DNA of 28,711 nt from CAZJZH01 sp964550465 (GTDB lineage Bacteria; Patescibacteriota; Patescibacteriia; JACRDY01): the NCBI GenBank assembly GCA_964550465.1, contig CAZJZH010000006.1, positions 1 to 28,711 of the forward strand, in the 5' to 3' direction. Each line of letters starts with the position of its first letter. The first letter of the stretch is position 1. Below the pieces are notes generated by a model, which worked only from the letters and a program-made list of their open reading frames with translations, ran no database searches and had not been told where the DNA came from. Below, piece after piece: positions 5,921 through 11,496 of the stretch. The translations under genes were made by a program, and so were the position numbers.

Positions 5921-6625
5921 CTAGCCTTGTTCTTCAGCGGCAATCAATTTGGCGTAAATCAAATTGTACACCACCTCTAGTGTATGATCCCCGTGATTGA
6001 CCAACATGCGGCGACGCACACGACCGTTGGTCGTAATGACCTGCCAGAAGGTCTCCAGGAATAACTGTCGCTGTTCCAGCGTGGCAATCGACAGAGTATC
6101 TTGCATGTACTGCTGCACTCGCGGCCAAAAGCCGAGCACCCACAGATAGCCAAAAACGGCATAGATAGGTACGGTCCTATGACCCCATTCAGCTGGCACA
6201 TACAACGACGGTCGGTTAGCCGAAAAGGTGTCGCACCTATACTGAATAACGACCGAAGTAGGCATCCTGACGCGCTTGTGTAGCCTCTTGGGGTAGTATC
6301 TACGATCACCAAATGCCAGCACCACTCCGTCTAAGAAACTGAGCACACAACGATGGCGCTTGGCCCATTTGATTCCCAAGGCCTTAGCTACCTCAGCCGC
6401 GGGGTCAACGTATGCCTCGGTGGCAAAACGGTGCTCCGGCCTGGTGGCGGGATCCCATGGGTAATAAACCGGCTCATACTCGTAGCGCCAACCACGCTCC
6501 TTCATCACTCTGGTTACTTGGTCAAGCACCTGGTGTGGTTTGAACGGGCAGCGGCGCAGATAGACGTGTCGCTCGTCGCGAGCTCGCCGAGCAATGCGCT
6601 CGAGCACTAACACGGGCACGTTCAT
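5921..6625 (-). CDS. Unknown 234-aa basic protein
   Basis: I do not recognise it. It is rich in Arg, Tyr and Trp, with no signal peptide. One hydrophobic stretch (YAVFGYLWVLGFW, about residues 154-166) is too broken by aromatics to be a clear membrane helix. It opens MNVPVLVLERIARRARDERHVYLRR and ends with a helical segment EVVYNLIYAKLIAAEEQG. The ATG at 6625 follows AAGGAG with a 6-nt gap. That SD overlaps the last codons of a possible 18-codon upstream ORF, whose stop is 2 nt before this ATG. It is transcribed from a strong promoter at 6762-6790, divergent from the excisionase-type HTH gene, which may regulate it. Real gene by SD, promoter and terminator; function unknown. Confidence 0.75.
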   Translation of the reverse strand: MNVPVLVLERIARRARDERHVYLRRCPFKPHQVLDQVTRVMKERGWRYEYEPVYYPWDPATRPEHRFATEAYVDPAAEVAKALGIKWAKRHRCVLSFLDGVVLAFGDRRYYPKRLHKRVRMPTSVVIQYRCDTFSANRPSLYVPAEWGHRTVPIYAVFGYLWVLGFWPRVQQYMQDTLSIATLEQRQLFLETFWQVITTNGRVRRRMLVNHGDHTLEVVYNLIYAKLIAAEEQG

Positions 6626-6627
6626 GT

Positions 6628-6684
6628 TTAACTCCTTTCTCTTCCTTGCCGTTTCAGGGAAATGGAACGAAACACTAGATCCAT
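6628..6684 (-). CDS. Possible 18-codon upstream ORF or leader peptide
   Basis: ATG at 6684 with AGGAGG (6694-6699) 9 nt upstream. It encodes MDLVFRSISLKRQGRERS and stops at TAA 6628-6630, 2 nt before the start of the 234-aa gene. The downstream gene's SD lies within its last codons, so ribosomes finishing this ORF would reach that start, a layout typical of translational coupling. A GGCT-TTT-AGCC hairpin lies just before its own SD. No amino-acid bias typical of attenuation peptides is seen apart from many Arg codons. Confidence 0.45.
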   Translation of the reverse strand: MDLVFRSISLKRQGRERS

Positions 6685-6761
6685 AGACAGTAACCTCCTT
6701 TGGCTAAAAGCCGTGGTGATGTGGTGATCAACGCTTTATTTTATAAAGGAACTATTATTTT

Positions 6762-6790
6762 ATCCTAGCATATTTAAATAATTTTGTCAA
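6762..6790 (-). promoter_or_regulatory. Promoter of the 234-aa gene unit
   Basis: TTGACA (6785-6790), 17-nt spacer ending TGC, TAGGAT (6762-6767) on the minus strand. Closely matches the promoters at 15306, 16098 and 25282. Confidence 0.75.
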
Positions 6791-6828
6791 TATTTACCTC
6801 TTTTTGGGCTAATTATTGACATTATTTT
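6776..6828. promoter_or_regulatory. Dyad between divergent promoters, candidate operator
   Basis: AAATAATTTTGTCAATA (6776-6792) is mirrored by TATTGACATTATTTT (6814-6828), so the two divergent -35 boxes lie in inverted half-sites around a centre near 6803. A dimeric repressor, possibly the neighbouring HTH protein, could control both directions. Partly explained by the shared -35 sequence alone. Confidence 0.35.
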
Positions 6829-6844
6829 ATATATGTGCTATTTT
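6816..6844 (+). promoter_or_regulatory. Promoter of the HTH gene
   Basis: TTGACA (6816-6821), 17-nt spacer ending TGC, TATTTT (6839-6844). Confidence 0.65.
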
Positions 6845-6903
6845 TTTAAATATTGATAGCGCCGTCCTTTTCTCAAACCCACAAGCTTATCAAGGAGTGC
6901 TGT

Positions 6904-7131
6904 ATGCTGGTTATGCAAAGCGAAAAGGAAACGCGACGATGGCCGGACGTCCTGACCGTCAAAGACGCATCGCAATTCTGTATGGTCTCCACGGAAACCA
7001 TCCGCCGCTGGATCAAAAACAACGACCTCAAAGCCTTCAACACCAACGGCCGCGGTATCATCAAGATCCGCCTGGAAGACCTGCGACAGTTCACCAAAAA
7101 TAACAATATGTTGACGGTCGAGGACCAGTAA
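6904..7131 (+). CDS. Excisionase-type helix-turn-helix DNA-binding protein
   Basis: A 75-aa winged-helix protein of the MerR/excisionase (HTH_17) type. The pattern LTVKDASQFCMVSTETIRRWI (printed here in part) is followed by NNDLKAF, then GIIKIRLEDLRQF, the usual helix-turn-helix, wing and closing helix. The frame is open to 6853, but the ATG at 6904 has AAGGAG 7 nt upstream and is preferred. Such proteins act as excisionases in mobile elements or as small transcription factors. No integrase or transposase is present nearby, so local regulation is more likely than excision. A promoter at 6816-6844 and a terminator at 7153-7183 make it monocistronic. Fold confident, role open. Confidence 0.85.
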   Translation: MLVMQSEKETRRWPDVLTVKDASQFCMVSTETIRRWIKNNDLKAFNTNGRGIIKIRLEDLRQFTKNNNMLTVEDQ

Positions 7132-7152
7132 AATTGCTCACAGCATTCATCA

Positions 7153-7183
7153 GTCGTAACTACGTGTTACGGCTTTTCTTTTT
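7153..7183 (+). terminator. Terminator of the HTH gene
   Basis: GTCGTAAC/GTTACGGC stem (7153-7160, 7166-7173) with loop TACGT, followed by TTTTCTTTTT. The same stem recurs at 7498-7528. Confidence 0.85.
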
Positions 7184-7192
7184 GGTAAAATA

Positions 7193-7222
7193 TTGACAAA
7201 ACTCTTTTACATCAACTATCAT
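7193..7222 (+). promoter_or_regulatory. Promoter of the 62-aa gene
   Basis: TTGACA (7193-7198), 18-nt spacer, TATCAT (7217-7222). Confidence 0.6.
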
Positions 7223-7281
7223 GCAATAAGTTCTTTTAATGTTCTATTGTTGCCACCTTCTTCCTTGCAAGGAGAAAACCC

Positions 7282-7470
7282 GTGTCTAAAAAACTCATCC
7301 CTCTACCCGTGCGATCCATTCGCCTGGCGCGCGCCTGCAACAGACCTTGCGATGTTCACTCTGGATCTAGCACTACCAACGATAGTCTCACTGACAAGAA
7401 ACCGCTTTATACAATAGTTAGGGATCCAAAAACTGGCGAACCTTATTGGGTGCCATGGGCACCAAAATGA
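7282..7470 (+). CDS. Unknown 62-aa protein
   Basis: Small unrecognised protein starting with GTG at 7282, with AAGGAG (7269-7274) 7 nt upstream. The N-terminal half is basic (KKLIPLPVRSIRLARACNR) and the C-terminal half contains IVRDPKTGEPYWVPWAPK. No membrane segment or known motif is visible. It has its own promoter (7193-7222) and a terminator (7498-7528) whose stem is identical to that of the neighbouring HTH gene, suggesting that the two cassettes arose by duplication or work as a pair. Evidence for expression signals is stronger than evidence from the protein itself. Confidence 0.6.
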   Translation: MSKKLIPLPVRSIRLARACNRPCDVHSGSSTTNDSLTDKKPLYTIVRDPKTGEPYWVPWAPK

Positions 7471-7497
7471 TTAATAACCAGAGCTACATACACCTCA

Positions 7498-7528
7498 GTC
7501 GTAACGCGTAGTTACGGCTTTTCTTTTT
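7498..7528 (+). terminator. Terminator of the 62-aa gene
   Basis: GTCGTAAC/GTTACGGC stem with loop GCGTA, followed by TTTTCTTTTT. Stem and tail are identical to 7153-7183. Confidence 0.85.
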
Positions 7529-7584
7529 GCATAATACAAAAGAACTCCCTAGCGAGAGTCCTTTGATTTCTATTACCCGATTTC

Positions 7585-7619
7585 TAATTATTAATTATGC
7601 ATTAATAATTATTAATTAA
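7585..7619. repeat. AT-rich heptamer array at the ndk gene end
   Basis: Five 7-bp units (TAATTAT twice, GCATTAA, TAATTAT, TAATTAA), 35 bp, ending 3 nt from the ndk stop codon. Nearly identical to the array at 18263-18297. Confidence 0.8.
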
Positions 7620-7622
7620 CTC

Positions 7623-8102
7623 CTAAGCTTCTAACTCATCCGCCGAATAAACAAACGGTAGGTCAGCCCGGTCCCAGTCATACAATTCATCTTCGCTAAA
7701 GAAGCGCTGGATTTCTGCTTGAGCGTTTTCGATGCTGTCAGAAGCATGCACCACATTAGCCTGAATACTCATCGACAAGTCACCGCGAATGGTACCGGCA
7801 TCAGCCTTGCGACCTAGAGTCTCACCAGTAATCAGCCGGACCGAGTCAACAGCTTCAAAACCTTCCAACACCATCACAATCACCGGCCAGCCTTTCATGA
7901 ATTCAGCGATACGAGGGAAGAACGGCTTGTCAGCAATATGTGAGTAATGCTCTTTGAGCAACTCTTCGGTCAGTTGAGTCATTTTAGTACCGACAATCTT
8001 CAAACCTTTGCGCTCGAAGCGACTGATAATCTCGCCAACCAAACTACGGTTAAGCGCATCGGGTTTAATGATAATCAGGGTGCGTTCGTGACGGGCGGCC
8101 AT
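7623..8102 (-). CDS. ndk: Nucleoside diphosphate kinase
   Basis: Transfers the gamma phosphate of ATP to NDPs through a phosphohistidine, balancing cytoplasmic (d)NTP pools. The family start is RTLIIIKPDALNRSLVGEII, and the active-site histidine is H119 in NVVHASDS. The GETLGRKADAGTIRGDL block and the C-terminal FFSEDELYDWDR are also present. At 159 aa it is longer than the usual 135-150 aa because of a C-terminal tail (ADLPFVYSADELEA). The start at 8102 has no SD; a promoter at 8125-8153 predicts a leader of about 15 nt. A heptamer array lies beyond the stop codon. Confidence 0.96.
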   Translation of the reverse strand: MAARHERTLIIIKPDALNRSLVGEIISRFERKGLKIVGTKMTQLTEELLKEHYSHIADKPFFPRIAEFMKGWPVIVMVLEGFEAVDSVRLITGETLGRKADAGTIRGDLSMSIQANVVHASDSIENAQAEIQRFFSEDELYDWDRADLPFVYSADELEA

Positions 8103-8124
8103 AGGATATATAAAATAAGTCTAA

Positions 8125-8153
8125 TAAATACGTCCCTACAGTATCATTGGCAA
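8125..8153 (-). promoter_or_regulatory. Promoter of ndk
   Basis: TTGCCA (8148-8153), 17-nt spacer, TATTTA (8125-8130). Both boxes are imperfect. Confidence 0.4.
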
Positions 8154-8177
8154 GGGGAAAAATCAAGTATATATAAA

Positions 8178-8205
8178 GATATGGGATATGGGATATTAGA
8201 TATGG
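8178..8205. repeat. Heptamer array, GATATGG family, upstream of ndk
   Basis: Four units in register (GATATGG, GATATGG, GATATTA, GATATGG). It faces the oppositely oriented array at 8246-8273, so transcripts could form a long imperfect hairpin. Confidence 0.8.
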
Positions 8206-8245
8206 GGAGAGGCGCTGTATTTATCCCTTCACCAATCTAATCACC

Positions 8246-8273
8246 GCATATCTCATATCCCACCTCACATATC
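8246..8273. repeat. Inverted GATATGG-family array at the MBL gene end
   Basis: Four units on the opposite strand sense (read minus: GATATGT, GAGGTGG, GATATGA, GATATGC). It overlaps the last codon and the TGA stop (8265-8267) of the metallo-beta-lactamase gene. Confidence 0.7.
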
Positions 8274-9125
8274 CCCATTAAACCAATACCCCTGCCCATC
8301 ACTAACCAGCTCTATATCCCCCAACAGGTCATTGCGTAGGAGTGGCACCCCGGCTGCCTGATAGCGCCGCAACACCCGGGGTGATGGATGACCAAAAGCG
8401 TTATCACGCCCTACCTGCATGACAGCCACCTGCGGATCAACCGCGGCAATGAATTCTTCTGCTGATGAGGTCACACTGCCATGGTGCGCTGCCTTGAGCA
8501 CATCAGCTGACACATCCAGCCCTTGATCAACCATCAGCAGCTCTTGTGAGACAGAGATATCCCCCGTCAACAACACACTGACCTGACCATGAATTAATTT
8601 AACCACTACTGAGGCATTGTTCACATCATCAACCGCTTGGTCATCCAGTGAGGCAAAGGGGTGCAGCACTTCCAGCCGTGTCTGTGGGCCTAGCTCAATC
8701 ACCTGACCAGTCACCGCTATGACTGACTGGGCGTGCTGTTCAGCCAGCCGCTGGCGGAGCGCCATGTATGGTCCATTGAAATGCTGCACACCCGTCCACA
8801 GCAGTGTCTCTATGTGGTAGTGATCATACAGGGCCGGCAGACTGGTAACATGATCACCATCCGGGTGGGACAAAATAACCAGCTCGATATCGCGATTAAA
8901 AAATCCCAATCGCGGACCAATGCAGGACAGCAGCGAGCGATCCGGCCCGCCGTCAATGATCACATCAAAGCCGCCCGGTACTTGGATCAACATGCCATCC
9001 CCCTGACCAACGTCACAAAACGTCAGCCGCAATAATTGAGACTGCTGATAGTGCTGCCAAGCTAGCCAGCCGCTGACACTGCCGACTGCGATGAACGCGG
9101 TAATAATGATTTTCTGTATCGCCAT
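8265..9125 (-). CDS. ComEC-type metallo-beta-lactamase domain protein
   Basis: A 286-aa protein equivalent to the C-terminal domain of ComEC/Rec2. It has an N-terminal membrane anchor (IIITAFIAVGSVSGWLAW) and then the hallmark DVGQGDGMLIQ, IDGG, and the metal-binding SHPDGDHV. It continues with LLTGDI, KAAHHGS and GHPSP near the end. In canonical ComEC this domain is fused to the channel and is thought to process the non-transported DNA strand. Here it is a separate ORF overlapping the end of the channel gene by 64 nt, so the two are probably translated from one mRNA and act together in DNA uptake. The ATG at 9125 is chosen because it precedes the membrane anchor; the ATG at 9212 adds a non-conserved stretch. 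Confidence 0.88.
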   Translation of the reverse strand: MAIQKIIITAFIAVGSVSGWLAWQHYQQSQLLRLTFCDVGQGDGMLIQVPGGFDVIIDGGPDRSLLSCIGPRLGFFNRDIELVILSHPDGDHVTSLPALYDHYHIETLLWTGVQHFNGPYMALRQRLAEQHAQSVIAVTGQVIELGPQTRLEVLHPFASLDDQAVDDVNNASVVVKLIHGQVSVLLTGDISVSQELLMVDQGLDVSADVLKAAHHGSVTSSAEEFIAAVDPQVAVMQVGRDNAFGHPSPRVLRRYQAAGVPLLRNDLLGDIELVSDGQGYWFNGDM

Positions 9126-10372
9126 ACCAGTAATATTCCATAACTGCCAAACAACAGCCACAGCGGCATTGATAACTGAGTGATAGCGGCGTACGGCACG
9201 GCGCTGAGCCACTCGGTTAACTCAATGATGTACTGACTAATCACCCACACCGGCCAAAAGGCCAGTAGTCCTACCAGTCCACTGAGCAGGCTGACCGCGA
9301 TGGCTGCGATACTGAGCAACAACAGCAGCGGCACCACTGGCACCACCAATAGATTAGCCAGTGGCGCAATGAGTGAAAACTGACCAAAGTGATAGATGAT
9401 CAGCGGCGCGGTAGTTAGTTGGGCTGACAAGGTCATCATCAGCGGCTCACGGATGAATTGATTGATCCGCAGCTTCTCCAACCAGCTATCAATGCCCGGC
9501 CCAAAGGCTTGGATACCCCACAGGGCGGAGAATGATAACTGAAAGCCAACGTCGTGCACCAGCAGCAACGGGTTATGCGCCAGCATGATGACTGCTACCA
9601 ACACCAGCGCCCACGATGACTGGTTTAGTCGCCCTACCAACGGGGCTACTAACCCTAAGCCACCCATAGTAGCGGCCCGCACGGCCGAGGCCGGCGCACC
9701 CACCAGTAAGACAAAGCCGACCAAAAATAGCATCACCGCTACGGTGGCTTGACGCCGCCACAAACCCACCCACAACAGACCATTGAGCAACAGTGAAGAC
9801 AGAATAGCCACATGCATACCAGACACCGCCACGATATGACTGGTGCCGGTGGCACTGAGTGATTGGCGGAGTAGTGACAGGTCACCGCGCACGCCCAGCA
9901 ACATAGCGGTGATCATACTGGCTGATGGCTGGGGCAGTTGTCGCTCGATCACCTGCTGGACCTGCTGCCGCAACCAGACTAGTGGTGGGGTATGATCAGC
10001 AGTCACTACAATCTTGGGTCGGTAGCAGGTGGAATAAATCTGCTGCATGGCTAGGTACTTGTCATAGGCAAAGCCGTCAAAGGCTTCCGGTGACTGCAAG
10101 CGGCAGGTGATCTCTACCTGCTGAGCTGCCCGATACTCCGGATACAGTCCGGTACTCACCACCACTCGGCCATCTCGCTCCAAGCCACGGACAATTAACT
10201 GCTGTTTACTAATCCGCCGCTCCACCTCAACAATCTGGGCGGCAAACGTCAGACTGCCCTGCTCATTACTACAGGCCAGTTCATCAGTCTGACAGCCAAG
10301 CGGCCAGGTTTGCCAGCGCCACAGGGCACATAAGACAAGTATGCCCAAAATCAACCACTGCCGGTACGTCAT
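9062..10372 (-). CDS. comEC: ComEC/Rec2 DNA-uptake channel
   Basis: Inner-membrane channel for transforming DNA, 436 aa. An N-terminal hydrophobic helix (WLILGILVLCALW) is followed by an OB-like extracytoplasmic region with cysteines. The Competence domain then carries the signature GTSHIVAVSGMHVAIL and about eight membrane helices. The usual C-terminal metallo-beta-lactamase domain is missing here and is encoded by the next, overlapping ORF. The ATG at 10372 is preferred over 10429 because a TACACT -10 box lies 8 nt upstream, predicting a leaderless mRNA. No other competence gene is in the window, and the pilus genes needed for uptake would be elsewhere. Confidence 0.92.
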   Translation of the reverse strand: MTYRQWLILGILVLCALWRWQTWPLGCQTDELACSNEQGSLTFAAQIVEVERRISKQQLIVRGLERDGRVVVSTGLYPEYRAAQQVEITCRLQSPEAFDGFAYDKYLAMQQIYSTCYRPKIVVTADHTPPLVWLRQQVQQVIERQLPQPSASMITAMLLGVRGDLSLLRQSLSATGTSHIVAVSGMHVAILSSLLLNGLLWVGLWRRQATVAVMLFLVGFVLLVGAPASAVRAATMGGLGLVAPLVGRLNQSSWALVLVAVIMLAHNPLLLVHDVGFQLSFSALWGIQAFGPGIDSWLEKLRINQFIREPLMMTLSAQLTTAPLIIYHFGQFSLIAPLANLLVVPVVPLLLLLSIAAIAVSLLSGLVGLLAFWPVWVISQYIIELTEWLSAVPYAAITQLSMPLWLLFGSYGILLVWRYRKSLLPRSSQSAVSAAG

Positions 10373-10380
10373 ATACCGAC

Positions 10381-10386
10381 AGTGTA
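10381..10386 (-). promoter_or_regulatory. Possible -10 box of comEC
   Basis: TACACT on the minus strand 8 nt before the ATG at 10372; no good -35. Listed because it fits the leaderless pattern of other housekeeping genes. Confidence 0.35.
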
Positions 10387-10422
10387 CGTAACGTCCAATA
10401 AACAGAAAATAAAAAACACGCC

Positions 10423-10450
10423 TTGACAAAGATAGTTAGCGTGTTAGAGT
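10423..10450 (+). promoter_or_regulatory. Promoter of the 303-aa CxxC protein gene
   Basis: TTGACA (10423-10428), 16-nt spacer, TAGAGT (10445-10450). Leader of about 65 nt. Confidence 0.65.
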
Positions 10451-10521
10451 GCACTATCGTCAACCAACGTGGCGATGAAGGTCATTAACAACACCGAACA
10501 CCTACGCACAAGGAGCGTCGC

Positions 10522-11433
10522 ATGGAACCAGTGGTGGCTATATTAGGTCCAGATAAAAACTTAGAGATGGCGGCAATCGAGGATCTCTTGGAGCGATTTG
10601 GACACATATCACTCCATATAAAGAGTACGACCTGTAGTCCCGGAGACATAGCTGATCAACATTGCCCCCTCTGTCAGGCAAAGAAAAAGGGTAACGAAAC
10701 GCCTGTATCAGCAGAGGAGCCGAAAATTGCTGAGATTATTTGCCCAGTGTGCAGCCCGCACTCCTCGACATCCACATATCTTTTTGTGGGATGCGCTCCA
10801 GAGAATTGGTATACTGGACAAAAAATAACACTCCGATATACCAACTCACTGCTGCCGGAAATATCCCTGCTGTGGCAAGTCATTGATCACTTTAAACTGA
10901 GGGGTCAGCTATCGCCGAGTACTCTGCGTTGGTATGAGCTGATTGGTTCTCGTGCGTATGCACCTGCTCGCCTAGCAGCCCGAGGAGCCACTGCGGAAGA
11001 AATCGAACGGATACTACGCTTACAGCGCTACCACCAGGGCGTGACCGCCTACCAGGAGTGGCAGGCTCAACAAGCCATCTTAGCAGCAGCTAGTGTGCGC
11101 GAACGGATTGGCGGGCGCCTGACTGTCATTGATCTGCCTCATGACCACGAGCAAACAGTGGCTGACCGACTATGTCAATGGGCTGGCGGTCCGGGCTATG
11201 ACCAGCTGCTCATTATAGATCGCACAAAAGAATATTGGGGCATTAGCTTCTGGGGAGACGACGACATTGTCTCTACCGTCTTTGATGCAATGAAAGCACA
11301 AGCAATAGTCACAGACACTAGCCGCCTCCTCCGACTGGCGAACAGTCCTTGTTTAGTAACTGTTGTTGCCAACCAAGACGACGCCAACCAAGCGAAACAG
11401 ATCATCCTTGATCAGTTTCAAAGGCAATCCTAA
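10522..11433 (+). CDS. Unknown 303-aa protein with two CxxC motifs
   Basis: The ATG at 10522 follows AAGGAG with a 6-nt gap. Two cysteine knuckles, CPLC (about residue 48) and CPVC (about 75), plus further cysteines and His, could bind zinc. The second half has ARLAARGATAEEIERILRLQ (printed to 20 residues), QGVTAYQEW and LTVIDLPHDHEQTVADRL. By memory only, these resemble a poorly characterised bacterial family with a GAT-x-EEI...R...QGVT core; I cannot confirm this and do not assign a function. It is soluble, with no signal peptide. It is expressed alone: promoter at 10423-10450, and a terminator at 11450-11478 shared with convergent leuS. Confidence 0.72.
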   Translation: MEPVVAILGPDKNLEMAAIEDLLERFGHISLHIKSTTCSPGDIADQHCPLCQAKKKGNETPVSAEEPKIAEIICPVCSPHSSTSTYLFVGCAPENWYTGQKITLRYTNSLLPEISLLWQVIDHFKLRGQLSPSTLRWYELIGSRAYAPARLAARGATAEEIERILRLQRYHQGVTAYQEWQAQQAILAAASVRERIGGRLTVIDLPHDHEQTVADRLCQWAGGPGYDQLLIIDRTKEYWGISFWGDDDIVSTVFDAMKAQAIVTDTSRLLRLANSPCLVTVVANQDDANQAKQIILDQFQRQS

Positions 11434-11449
11434 TCTTGCTATCACACAT

Positions 11450-11478
11450 AAACCCCCGTCAGTGACGGGGGTTTATTT
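11450..11478. terminator. Bidirectional terminator between convergent genes
   Basis: AAACCCCCGTC/GACGGGGGTTT perfect stem with a short loop. The plus-strand tail is ATTTTAC and the minus-strand tail ATGTG. It serves the 303-aa gene (+) and probably leuS (-). Confidence 0.8.
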
Positions 11479-11496
11479 TACACACTACGTTCTGAG

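Noticed and set aside
6904..7131. Excisionase of a prophage or integrative element
   Set aside because: No integrase, attachment-site repeats or phage genes are nearby, so the HTH protein is better read as a local regulator.
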